Below, piece after piece: positions 6,912 to 13,247 of a DNA stretch of 17,782 bases. Below the pieces are notes generated by a model. That model was not told the origin of the DNA, made no database searches, and saw nothing but the letters and a program-made list of their open reading frames with translations. The position numbers were made by a program, and so were the translations under genes. Origin of the DNA: Geodermatophilaceae bacterium (GTDB taxonomy: Bacteria; Actinomycetota; Actinomycetes; Mycobacteriales; Geodermatophilaceae); contig JACCSC010000117.1 in NCBI GenBank assembly GCA_013813215.1, positions 1-17,782 of the forward strand, read 5' to 3'. The number at the start of each line of letters is the position of its first letter. Position 1 is the stretch's first letter.

Positions 6912-7857
6912 CGGGTGTGGCCGGCTCGCTCAGTTCGGCCTTGCGCAGGTCGGGTTCGAGGTAGATGACCCGGGCGATCGGCACGGCCTCCCGGATCCGG
7001 ACCTCGGCCGCGTCGATCGCGGCGGCCACGTCTGCCGCGTTGTCCTGCGCGTCGATCGCGATCTTCGCCGCGACCAGCAGCTCCTCCGGACCCAGGTGCA
7101 GCGTGCGCATGTGGATCAGGCCGCCCACCATCGGCTCGGCGACGATTGCCGCCTCGATCCGCGCGACGTCGGCCTCCGTCGCGGACTCACCGAGCAGCAG
7201 GCTCTTGGTCTCGATGGCCAGAATCACCGCGATGATCACCAGCAGCAACCCGATGCACATCGTGCCGATGCCGTCGTAGATGGCGTTATCGGTGAGCGCG
7301 GACAGCCCGACACCGATCAGGGCCAGGATCAGTCCGATCTCGGCGCCGATGTCCTCCAGGAGAACGATGGGAAGCTCCGGCGCGCGGCTGTGCCGGATGA
7401 ACTGCACCCAGGACTGCGAGCCGCGGACGTGGTTCGACTCGATGATGGCGGTCCGCAGCGAGAACGTCTCCAGCCCGATCGCGACCACCAGCACGACAAT
7501 GGCCACCAGCGGGTTGACCAGCTCACTCTCGCCCTCGAGCACCAGCTCGATCTTGTGGTAGCCCTCGTACAGCGCGAACAGCCCACCCAGGCTGAACAGC
7601 ACGATGGCCACGATGAACGCGTAGATGTAGCGCTCCCGGCCGTAGCCGAAGGGATGCTGCGGGGTGGCCGCGCGCTTGGCCCGCTTGCCGCCCAGCAGGA
7701 GCAGGCCCTGGTTGCTGGCGTCGGCCACCGAGTGCACCGACTCGGCGAGCATCGACGAGGCGCCGGTGATGAGGAAGGCGATGAACTTGGCGATCGCGAT
7801 ACCGGTGTTGGCCAGCAGCGCGGCGATGATGGCCTTGGTCCCGCCCTCGGTACTCAT
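6901..7857 (-). CDS. Cation diffusion facilitator family transporter
   Basis: Proton-coupled efflux of divalent metal (Zn, Mn, Fe or Co in the family), inner membrane, 318 residues. The hydrophobic profile fits six helices: about 10-32, 38-56, 78-97, 115-133, 165-187 and 198-216, followed by a cytoplasmic domain of about 100 residues. Helix 2 carries HSVADASNQ (His42, Asp46) and helix 5 carries LLEDIGAEIG (Glu168, Asp169, Glu173). This is not the canonical DxxxD / HxxxD pairing and recalls the ZnT9-like branch, so the metal cannot be predicted. ATG 7857 overlaps the stop of the upstream SIS-domain gene (ATGA), and its own stop overlaps the glpD start by 11 bp. A longer open frame extends upstream, but it lies antisense to family features and inside the SIS gene. 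Confidence 0.88.
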   Translation of the reverse strand: MSTEGGTKAIIAALLANTGIAIAKFIAFLITGASSMLAESVHSVADASNQGLLLLGGKRAKRAATPQHPFGYGRERYIYAFIVAIVLFSLGGLFALYEGYHKIELVLEGESELVNPLVAIVVLVVAIGLETFSLRTAIIESNHVRGSQSWVQFIRHSRAPELPIVLLEDIGAEIGLILALIGVGLSALTDNAIYDGIGTMCIGLLLVIIAVILAIETKSLLLGESATEADVARIEAAIVAEPMVGGLIHMRTLHLGPEELLVAAKIAIDAQDNAADVAAAIDAAEVRIREAVPIARVIYLEPDLRKAELSEPATPGAG

Positions 7858-8969
7858 GCCGGATATCGTCCCAGGTCCGCGCCCAGCGCCCGTGCGCCGG
7901 ACCCCAGACCGAGGCGCAGGTACGCGGCGGCGAAATCGCCGAGGGCGAGCTGCCCGGCCAGCCGGGGCAGGCCCGGCGGCTGGTCCACGGTGAGCTCGGC
8001 GATGGGCACGCCTACCTGCTCCGCGCTGTGCACCAGCTCGAGCAGCGCCGCTCGGCCCGCCTCGCCGGCCTGCCGCCCGTCGGAGACGGTGACGAGCCGC
8101 AACGCCGGGCCCGGCTCCTCGAGCCGGTCCCGGAACACATCGCGCTCGTCCTCGACCGGGGCGTAGGGACCAGTGAGGTAGGCCGCGACCTGCGCCGCGT
8201 CGGCCGGCAGCACGGCGACCGCCGACGGGAGCCCGGCCAGCCCGGCCAACCCGGCCCGGACCAGCTCGGCCACCACCCCGGTGGCGAGGGAGTCGGCCAC
8301 CAGCACCGGGAGCGAGCCGACGAGTTGCAGGGCCAGCAGCTTGGCCGGGTTCAGGAACGACTCCGCATCCGGTCGGCAGACCTCCGCGGTCGCGTCGAGG
8401 GCGGCGGCGACAGCTGCGGTATCGACCTCGATCAGGTCGAGGTCTCCGGCCAGCCGCAGGATCGGCGTGGCGAGCGACCACAGCGCGGCAGGCTCGGCAT
8501 GGCCGCGCGGTACTGCGACGTACGGCGCCCGCGCCCAGGTGCACCGCTCTTCCAGGGTCCCGGCGGCTCGCCCGACGCCCAGCAGGGCCGCCCCGCGGCG
8601 CGCTGCGGCCTCGGCGAGCAGCGCCAGCTCCCGTTCCCGGGCGTGCGACAGCCCGGCGACGACAACCAGGTCGGCGGCGCCCACCCAGTTGGGCAGCGGC
8701 GCATCCAGCGCGTGCAGCACGATCGGGCAGCCGGCGCGCCGGTCGCCCAGCGCGGCGAGCAACCCGGCGACGGCGGACGCCGGTGGTTCGGCGACGAGGA
8801 CGAGGCTGCGCGGGACGCCGCCCGCGGCCAGTCGCGACAGGCCCGCCTCCTCTCCGAGCGCGGCCAGCTCCCGGACCTGCGCCCCCGCCGTGGCCAGCGC
8901 GCGCAGCAGCCCGATCCGGTCGGCGGCCAGGAGGGCGACCGGATCGTCGAGCAGCTCCTCGTTCATCAC
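7854..8969 (-). CDS. SIS-domain protein of the manB locus (Rv3256c / TobH-like)
   Basis: 371 residues, Ala- and Leu-rich, cytoplasmic, with no membrane segments. Fold and position suggest the SIS-domain sugar isomerase-related proteins that accompany manB in actinobacteria and are often annotated as phosphoglucose/phosphomannose isomerase-like. The segments SLVLVAEPPASAVAGLLAAL and LVVVAGLSHARERELALLAEAA fit a first SIS half-domain, and ESFLNPAKLLALQLVGSLPVLVAD fits the start of the second. No catalytic residue can be confidently assigned, and no sugar-phosphate activity is proved by sequence. Start is GTG 8969 or ATG 8966, immediately adjacent; neither has a clear Shine-Dalgarno. The stop overlaps the downstream CDF start by four bases. 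Confidence 0.8.
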   Translation of the reverse strand: MMNEELLDDPVALLAADRIGLLRALATAGAQVRELAALGEEAGLSRLAAGGVPRSLVLVAEPPASAVAGLLAALGDRRAGCPIVLHALDAPLPNWVGAADLVVVAGLSHARERELALLAEAAARRGAALLGVGRAAGTLEERCTWARAPYVAVPRGHAEPAALWSLATPILRLAGDLDLIEVDTAAVAAALDATAEVCRPDAESFLNPAKLLALQLVGSLPVLVADSLATGVVAELVRAGLAGLAGLPSAVAVLPADAAQVAAYLTGPYAPVEDERDVFRDRLEEPGPALRLVTVSDGRQAGEAGRAALLELVHSAEQVGVPIAELTVDQPPGLPRLAGQLALGDFAAAYLRLGLGSGARALGADLGRYPA

Positions 8970-8979
8970 GCCGTCGGGA

Positions 8980-9171
8980 TCAGGCCGGTCCAGGGCGATG
9001 CCGGGCGTCGTCGATCAGCATGTTGGGGATGCCGTCGTCGTCCACGGCGAAGACCAGGTCGCATTCGGTGCAGGACAGCTCGCCGGCCGCCTCGTCGTAG
9101 TCCAGCGGCGCGTGGTGCTCGGTCGGGCAGGCCAGGATCTCGCGCAACAACGGGTCCAGCGTCTTCCTCAC
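8980..9171 (-). CDS. Trm112-like small zinc protein
   Basis: 63 residues. LREILACPTEHHAPLDY and GELSCTECDLVFAVDDDGIPNMLIDDA match the Trm112 / UPF0434 family, small zinc-ribbon proteins that in eukaryotes activate methyltransferases; the bacterial role is unclear. Cys15, Cys34 and Cys37 are present, but the fourth Cys expected near residue 17 is absent, with His19 and His20 close by as possible substitutes. The GTG start at 9171 overlaps the manB stop in a GTGA junction, indicating coupling. It lies between manB and the SIS-domain gene, as in many actinobacterial genomes as I recall. Confidence 0.82.
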   Translation of the reverse strand: MRKTLDPLLREILACPTEHHAPLDYDEAAGELSCTECDLVFAVDDDGIPNMLIDDARHRPGPA

Positions 9172-10529
9172 GCGCGCACCACTGCCAATGCCTCGTCGCG
9201 CAGTCTCGTCATCGAAGCCTCGTCCCGCGCCTCGACGTTCAAGCGGAGGAGGGGTTCGGTGTTGGACGCGCGGATGTTGAACCAGCTGCCGTCCGGGAGC
9301 TGCACGGTCAGCCCGTCCAGGTGGTCCAACTCCACACCCTGGAGCGCGCCGAAGTGCTCCTCGACCGCCTGTAGCCGGCCGGCCTGGTCGTCCACGGTGG
9401 AGTTGATCTCACCCGAGGCGGGGTAGCGGGCGTACGCCGCCGCGAGCTGTGACAGGGGCTGGTCGCTCGTCCCCAGGGCGGCCAGCACGTGCATCGCGGC
9501 CAACATCCCGGTGTCGGCCCGCCAGAAGTCGCGGAAGTAGTAGTGCGCGGAGTGCTCGCCGCCGAAGACCGCACCGGTGCGGGCCATCTCGGCCTTGATG
9601 AACGAGTGCCCGACCCGGGTGCGCACCGGCGTACCGCCGTGCTCGGCCACGATCTCCGGCACCGCGTGCGAGCAGATCAGGTTGTGGATGATGACCCGAT
9701 CCGCCGGGTCGTCCCCGGCCTTGGTCAGCTCGCGCACCGCGACCAGGGCGGTGACCGCGGACGGCGTGACCGGCGCGCCCAGCTCGTCGACGATGAAGCA
9801 GCGGTCGGCGTCGCCGTCGAAGGCGATGCCGATGTCTGCACCCTCGGCGACCACCCGCTGTTGCAGGTCGACGATGTTCGCCGGCTCCAGCGGGTTGGCC
9901 TCGTGGTTGGGGAAGTTGCCATCCAGCTCGAAGTACATCGGGATGATCCGCAGCGGGAGGTCGGCCAGCACGACGGGGACCGTGTGCCCACCCATCCCGT
10001 TCCCGGCGTCGACCACGACGGTCAGCGGGCGGGAGCCGGACAGGTCGACCAGCCCGCGCAGGTAGGCCGCGTACTCGGCCAGCAGGTCGCGGCTGGTCAG
10101 CTCGCCGGGCTCGCCGTCGGCGGCGGGAACTCCGGCCGCGGCAGCGTCCCGGATGTCGGTCAGCCCCGAGTCCTGGCCGATCGGGGCCGCTCCGGCGCGG
10201 CACATCTTGATCCCGTTGTACCTCGCCGGGTTGTGGCTCGCGGTGAACATCGCCCCGGGCAGGTCCAGGTGCCCGCTGGCGAAGTACAGCATGTCGGTGG
10301 AGCCCAGCCCGGCGTCCACGACGTCGACGCCCTGGCTACGGACGCCGTCGCCGAACGCGCGGGACAGCGGGATCGAGGACTCGCGCATGTCGTACGCGGT
10401 GACTACGGCCGGCCCACCGACGAACCGAGCGAACGCCGCGCCCAGGTCGCGGGCGATGTCTTCGTCGAGTTGGTCGGGAACGACGCCGCGGACGTCGTAC
10501 GCCTTGACGATCGAACTCAGGTCTCGCAC
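9168..10529 (-). CDS. manB: Phosphomannomutase / phosphoglucomutase
   Basis: Interconverts mannose-6-phosphate and mannose-1-phosphate (often also the glucose phosphates), feeding GDP-mannose for glycolipids and glycans; cytoplasmic. 453 residues, normal for the alpha-D-phosphohexomutase family. Visible in order: start region IVKAYDVRGVVP; active-site TASHNP with phospho-Ser98; metal loop DGDADR (238-243); sugar-binding GGEHSAHYYF (323-332); phosphate-binding RASNTEPLLR (420-429). The open frame extends upstream, but GTG 10529 is chosen because IVKAYDVRG aligns with family N-termini and because a TAGGCT box ends seven bases before it. First gene of a five-gene minus-strand operon (manB, trm112-like, SIS, CDF, glpD). 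Confidence 0.95.
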   Translation of the reverse strand: MRDLSSIVKAYDVRGVVPDQLDEDIARDLGAAFARFVGGPAVVTAYDMRESSIPLSRAFGDGVRSQGVDVVDAGLGSTDMLYFASGHLDLPGAMFTASHNPARYNGIKMCRAGAAPIGQDSGLTDIRDAAAAGVPAADGEPGELTSRDLLAEYAAYLRGLVDLSGSRPLTVVVDAGNGMGGHTVPVVLADLPLRIIPMYFELDGNFPNHEANPLEPANIVDLQQRVVAEGADIGIAFDGDADRCFIVDELGAPVTPSAVTALVAVRELTKAGDDPADRVIIHNLICSHAVPEIVAEHGGTPVRTRVGHSFIKAEMARTGAVFGGEHSAHYYFRDFWRADTGMLAAMHVLAALGTSDQPLSQLAAAYARYPASGEINSTVDDQAGRLQAVEEHFGALQGVELDHLDGLTVQLPDGSWFNIRASNTEPLLRLNVEARDEASMTRLRDEALAVVRA

Positions 10530-10536
10530 GGGTGCG

Positions 10537-10542
10537 AGCCTA
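10537..10542 (-). promoter_or_regulatory. -10 box of a leaderless manB promoter
   Basis: The minus strand reads TAGGCT, then seven bases (CGCACCC), then GTG at 10529. This is the spacing expected if transcription starts on the first base of the start codon. No Shine-Dalgarno is present. A -35 is not clear. Confidence 0.6.
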
Positions 10543-10560
10543 ACCGGGTCGTGACGGCGA

Positions 10561-10923
10561 TCAGCTCGGGCTGGGCACCACCCGGAGGTGACCGCGGCGG
10601 GCGCCATCAGTGGGCGCGGGCCCGGCCGGCACCGGCGGGACGTAGCGCTCCGGCCGGGCCGCCTCCCGTACGGCGTCGGCGAGGGCCAGCAGGTCGTCGC
10701 CGGTCGGTACCGGCGAGGCGAAGTGCCCCTCGTACCGGACGACCTCCCAGCCGAGAGGCACGGTCAGCCCCAGCGCGTGTTGTTCGCACAGGTCGTAGCT
10801 GTGCGGTTCGGCGTACGTCGCCAACGGGCCGACCACCGCGGTGGACTCGGCGTAGACATAGGTGAGGGTCGCCACCGCCTGTAGGCCGCACCCGGAACGG
10901 GAGCAGCGCCGGAGCTGCCTCAC
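10561..10923 (-). CDS. DUF3499 family protein
   Basis: 120 residues, function unknown. It resembles Mycobacterium tuberculosis Rv3258c, which also sits next to manB. CSRSGC (Cys7, Cys12) and DLCEQH (Cys46, His49) look like a zinc-binding set. AVATLTYVYAESTAVVGPLA and GWEVVRYEG are characteristic, and the C-terminus ends in RRGHLRVVP after a Pro/Ala-rich linker. The open frame is longer upstream, but GTG 10923 is chosen because the protein then begins RQLRRCSRSGC as in relatives and because a TAGGGT box lies seven bases ahead. The stop is 31 bp before the manB start, and that gap contains the manB -10 box. Confidence 0.88.
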   Translation of the reverse strand: MRQLRRCSRSGCGLQAVATLTYVYAESTAVVGPLATYAEPHSYDLCEQHALGLTVPLGWEVVRYEGHFASPVPTGDDLLALADAVREAARPERYVPPVPAGPAPTDGARRGHLRVVPSPS

Positions 10924-10930
10924 GAGCGCG

Positions 10931-10936
10931 ACCCTA
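10931..10936 (-). promoter_or_regulatory. -10 box of a leaderless DUF3499 promoter
   Basis: The minus strand reads TAGGGT followed by seven bases (CGCGCTC) and GTG 10923. This is the same architecture as the manB start: TAGGnT, seven bases, GTG and no Shine-Dalgarno. Confidence 0.6.
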
Positions 10937-11005
10937 GCCGCGACAAGGGGGCGCACCGGGCAGGTTGCCCCCGTGTCGCGGGGTTCTGGTGCCAGGATGC
11001 TTCTC

Positions 11006-12175
11006 ATGCTCCGGCGGGTTCGTGACACCCTGCGCGGCCTCCAGCCGACGACCGACGGCCCGCCCGCGGGCCCGTCACCCGGGGCCGGCCCCTCCACGAG
11101 CGCTCCACAACGTCGGGAGCCGGTCGACCGGCCGCCGCTGTACTTCCACATCGGCGCTCCGAAGACCGGTACGACGTTCCTGCAGCGCCTGATGTACAGC
11201 CAGCGCGACATCCTGCGCGAGGCCGGCGTGCTCTTCCCGGGCGAGCATTTCTCCGCCCATGTACAGGCGGCCTTCGACCTTCGGGACACCGGCTTCGACG
11301 GGCCCGATCCGCACGCGGCCGGACGCTGGGCGGAGTTCGTCGAGGCCGCCCGGGGGTGGGACGGCGCGACGGTGTTCTCCCAGGAGCTGTTCAGCCCGGC
11401 GGAACCGAAGCACATCGAGGCCGCGATGGCCGACCTCGACTTCGCCGAGGTCCATCTCATCTACACCGCGCGCGAACTGTCCCGCCAGATCCCGGCCGGC
11501 TGGCAGGAGGACGTCAAGAACCGCTTCACGCTGAGCTTCAGCGACTTCGTCCGTCAGGTCCGCGAACCGAACCGGCTGACCCACCGGCAGGGGCGGATGT
11601 TCTGGGACATGCAGGACGCCGCGGAGGTGCTGGCCCGGTGGTCGCGATCGATCCCGCCGTCGCAGGTGCACGTCGTCACCGTCCCGCCGCCCGGTTCGCC
11701 CCGGGACGAGCTGTGGCGGCGCTTCGCCGGCGTGATCGGCCTGGACCCCGACATCGTCGAGCCCGGCCAGTTGTTCGAGAACACCTCGCTGGGAGCAGCG
11801 GAGACAGCGGTGCTCCGCCGGGTCAACCGCGAGCTCGCCGAGGAGGTGGGCTGGCCGCTGTACAACGAACTCGTCAAGCACCACCTCGCCCAGCGGGTGC
11901 TGGTCGGCCGGCCGGGCGCTCGGGCGATCCAGTTGTCGGCCGCGGATCACGCGTGGGTGGCCGGGCGCAGTCGGGAGATGACCGACGCGCTGCAAGCCGC
12001 AGGCTACGACGTCGTCGGGTCGCTGGCCGACCTGCACACGCCGCCCGGGACCGGGACCGAGGCGCCGGACGTCGATGAGCCGCCGCTGGAGGAACAGCTC
12101 GACGCGGCGATCGAGTCGATCACCGGGCTGCTCCTGCGGATCTCCCGGCTACGCCGAGGGGTCGCCGAGCCGTGA
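11006..12175 (+). CDS. Sulfotransferase family protein (PAPS-type)
   Basis: 389 residues from ATG 11006. Family role: transfer of sulfate from PAPS to a hydroxyl or amine of an unknown acceptor. HIGAPKTGTTFLQ (48-60) is the 5'-phosphosulfate loop with Lys53 and Thr56/57. IYTARELSRQIPAGWQE (152-168) is the 3'-phosphate region with Arg156; the Ser usually eight residues on is Ala164. Before the domain is a Pro/Gly/Ala-rich stretch (about 12-42), probably disordered. No signal peptide is seen. AGGA at 10994-10997 is eight bases before ATG 11006, which favours it over ATG 10997; earlier in-frame starts would overlap the divergent DUF3499 gene. Its end overlaps the next gene's upstream GTG (GTGA). 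It is not part of this locus in mycobacteria as I remember it. Confidence 0.85.
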   Translation: MLRRVRDTLRGLQPTTDGPPAGPSPGAGPSTSAPQRREPVDRPPLYFHIGAPKTGTTFLQRLMYSQRDILREAGVLFPGEHFSAHVQAAFDLRDTGFDGPDPHAAGRWAEFVEAARGWDGATVFSQELFSPAEPKHIEAAMADLDFAEVHLIYTARELSRQIPAGWQEDVKNRFTLSFSDFVRQVREPNRLTHRQGRMFWDMQDAAEVLARWSRSIPPSQVHVVTVPPPGSPRDELWRRFAGVIGLDPDIVEPGQLFENTSLGAAETAVLRRVNRELAEEVGWPLYNELVKHHLAQRVLVGRPGARAIQLSAADHAWVAGRSREMTDALQAAGYDVVGSLADLHTPPGTGTEAPDVDEPPLEEQLDAAIESITGLLLRISRLRRGVAEP

Positions 12176-12666
12176 GCCCTTCCCGGCGCCCGCGGCCGGA
12201 CTACGCTCGCCCGGTGCCTGCTGCCGCCAGCCGTCGCAGCCGGGCCCGGGACCGGCGCGGCCGGGGTATGCGGCGTCCGCTCGTCCCGGCGGAGCTGCCG
12301 CTGTCGCGCACCAGGGCCGAGGAGTTCGACGACCTGGTGCTGGACGCGGTCGAGCACCTGGAACGACGTTGGCGCAGCGAGCTGTCGGGGGTCGAGTTCG
12401 CCGTCGAGGAAGTCCCGTACGTCGAATCCACCGATCCGGAGCGGCTGGTCCACGGCAGCGACGTGGTCGAGGACGGGAACGTGCCGCTGGCCCGGCTGCT
12501 GCCGGCTCGCGCCGACGAGCAGGTGCCGCCGCGGATCGTGCTCTACCGTCGCCCGCTGGAGGTCCGCTCGCGCGGCCGCGCCGATCTCGCCGACCTGGTC
12601 CATGACGTGGTCGTGGAGCAGGTGGCCAACCTGTTGGGGCGCGACCCGGAAGAACTGGACCCGTAG
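12172..12666 (+). CDS. Zincin-like metallopeptidase family protein with degenerate active site (Rv3259-like)
   Basis: 164 residues from GTG 12172, or 150 from GTG 12214. Similar in layout to Rv3259 and to the zincin-like PF06262 group: an Arg-rich N-terminus with RRGRGMRRPLVP, then FDDLVLDAVEHLERRW, VEFAVEEVP, RIVLYRRPLE and LVHDVVVEQVANLLGRDPEELDP. In active members the last segment carries HExxH; here it reads HDVVV (144-148), so catalytic Glu and second His are missing. GTG 12172 overlaps the sulfotransferase stop; GTG 12214 has a TACGCT box six bases ahead and could be a leaderless start. Both include the conserved part. The last eight codons form one arm of a large inverted repeat. Convergent with whiB. 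Confidence 0.8.
   Translation: MSPSRRPRPDYARPVPAAASRRSRARDRRGRGMRRPLVPAELPLSRTRAEEFDDLVLDAVEHLERRWRSELSGVEFAVEEVPYVESTDPERLVHGSDVVEDGNVPLARLLPARADEQVPPRIVLYRRPLEVRSRGRADLADLVHDVVVEQVANLLGRDPEELDP
12202..12207 (+). promoter_or_regulatory. Candidate -10 box of a leaderless start inside the zincin-like gene
   Basis: TACGCT, six bases (cgcccg), then an in-frame GTG at 12214. The geometry matches the leaderless promoters of manB and the DUF3499 gene. It would allow the zincin-like gene to be expressed independently of the sulfotransferase gene. Confidence 0.5.
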
Positions 12667-12710
12667 TCCCAGGCGAAGCCCCCTACTGCGGGTCCACTTC
12701 TTCCGGGTCG
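12642..12710. repeat. 26-bp near-perfect inverted repeat at the zincin-like / whiB convergent junction
   Basis: The left arm 12642-12667 starts CGACCCGGAAGAA and covers the last eight codons plus the stop of the zincin-like gene. The right arm 12685-12710 ends TTCTTCCGGGTCG. Of 26 pairs, 24 are exact, one would be G-U in RNA and one is C-C. The loop is 17 bases. The loop word CCAGGCG (12669-12675) is complementary to CGCCTGG at 12726-12732, outside the stem, so a pseudoknot is possible. Transcripts from either direction would form the stem. A bidirectional terminator or mRNA-end stabiliser is inferred. Confidence 0.75.
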
Positions 12711-12749
12711 GCGGGCAGTGCGAAGCGCCTGGCCGTTCGGGGGGCACAC

Positions 12750-12766
12750 GGGGGGCGGAGCCCCCC
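12750..12766 (-). terminator. Hairpin immediately after whiB
   Basis: GGGGGGC on one side and GCCCCCC on the other, around a three-base loop, form a seven-pair GC stem beginning four bases beyond the whiB stop (12770-12772). There is no T-run. It is a compact actinobacterial-type terminator candidate for whiB. Confidence 0.55.
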
Positions 12767-12769
12767 GGG

Positions 12770-13072
12770 CTACACCGCCTGCTTCTTCAGCCGGCGGCGT
12801 TCCCGTTCGGACAGCCCGCCCCAGATGCCGAAGCGCTCGTCGTGCGCCAGGGCGTACTCCAGGCACTCCGAGCGCACCTCGCAGCCGGTGCAGATCTTCT
12901 TCGCCTCCCGCGTCGAGCCGCCCTTCTCGGGGAAGAACGACTCCGGGTCGGTCTGCGCGCACAGCGCCCGCTCCTGCCAGTCGGCCTCCTCGGCACCGAA
13001 CGGCTCGAAGCCGATCGGTCCCGCGCGCAGGTCTCTGACAACGGCCGCCGGTTCGCCCCTGAGTACGGTCAT
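12770..13072 (-). CDS. whiB2: WhiB-family iron-sulfur transcription regulator (WhiB2/WhmD type)
   Basis: 100 residues. Redox-sensitive [4Fe-4S] protein that partners the primary sigma factor; the WhiB/WhmD branch controls septation and sporulation. Cluster ligands are Cys38, Cys61, Cys64 and Cys70 (ALCAQ, ICTGCEVRSEC). The GIWGG turn is at 82-86, followed by the basic tail SERERRRLKKQ. ALCAQTDPE...FFPEKGGSTREAKKIC and ECLEYALAHDERFGIWGG match M. tuberculosis WhiB2 nearly residue for residue as I remember it. Of the long open frame, ATG 13072 is chosen because GGGAAGGA (13082-13089) lies nine bases upstream. The location beside fbiA and opposite the Rv3259-like gene is the conserved WhiB2 context. 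The upstream region carries two palindromes. Confidence 0.95.
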   Translation of the reverse strand: MTVLRGEPAAVVRDLRAGPIGFEPFGAEEADWQERALCAQTDPESFFPEKGGSTREAKKICTGCEVRSECLEYALAHDERFGIWGGLSERERRRLKKQAV

Positions 13073-13081
13073 CTCGCCGGG

Positions 13082-13089
13082 TCCTTCCC
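13082..13089 (-). promoter_or_regulatory. Shine-Dalgarno site deciding the whiB start
   Basis: The minus strand reads GGGAAGGA, nine bases before ATG 13072. It is one of the strongest ribosome binding sites in the window and settles the start among several upstream in-frame candidates. Confidence 0.7.
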
Positions 13090-13132
13090 TGTGTGCTCGA
13101 CCTCCGCCGTTCGGCTCGACCACCGAGGGCGA

Positions 13133-13160
13133 AATCACAACGGTGTGATTACACGCGTGT
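13133..13160. promoter_or_regulatory. Two abutting palindromes in the whiB / fbiA divergent region
   Basis: AATCACA-ACGG-TGTGATT (13133-13150) has perfect seven-base arms. It is followed without a gap by the perfect palindrome ACACGCGTGT (13151-13160). This is the most AT-rich part of the 187-bp whiB/fbiA spacer. Whether it regulates whiB, fbiAB or both is not shown. TCACA-N4-TGTGA is the reverse arrangement of a CRP site. It resembles the TnAC...GTnA layout of BldD boxes but with the spacer one base too long, by my memory of that consensus. Confidence 0.55.
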
Positions 13161-13247
13161 CGCTGGTCCCGCGTCAAGCTGTGGTCTGCTATTCGTTCAC
13201 CCCGCCGCGCCGATCCGGTCGCCGTCGAGGCTGTCACGGCGGTCTGC

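Noticed and set aside
5130..6968. 612-codon open frame on the plus strand
   Set aside because: It is the antisense shadow of glpD. Its translation is Arg/Gly/Pro/Gln-rich with no motif, while the minus strand encodes an intact FAD enzyme.
6709..8166. 485-codon plus-strand open frame with a Asp/His/Gln-rich product
   Set aside because: It is antisense to glpD, the CDF gene and the SIS gene. The composition is that expected from reading high-GC genes backwards.
6901..8544. Longer version of the CDF transporter starting near 8544
   Set aside because: The extra N-terminal part is Arg/Gly/Ala-rich and lies inside the SIS gene. The CDF fold starts at ATG 7857 with an ATGA overlap.
8028..9374. 448-codon plus-strand open frame opposite the SIS, Trm112-like and manB genes
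   Set aside because: It is an antisense shadow, rich in Gln, Arg and Gly; the minus strand carries three coupled genes.
10862..11005. Upstream extension of the sulfotransferase to 10862
   Set aside because: It would overlap the divergent DUF3499 gene and its promoter. AGGA lies eight bases before ATG 11006.
13133..13150. CRP/Vfr-type binding site
   Set aside because: The half-sites are in the order TCACA then TGTGA with four bases between, the reverse of the TGTGA-N6-TCACA consensus. It is kept only as a generic dyad.
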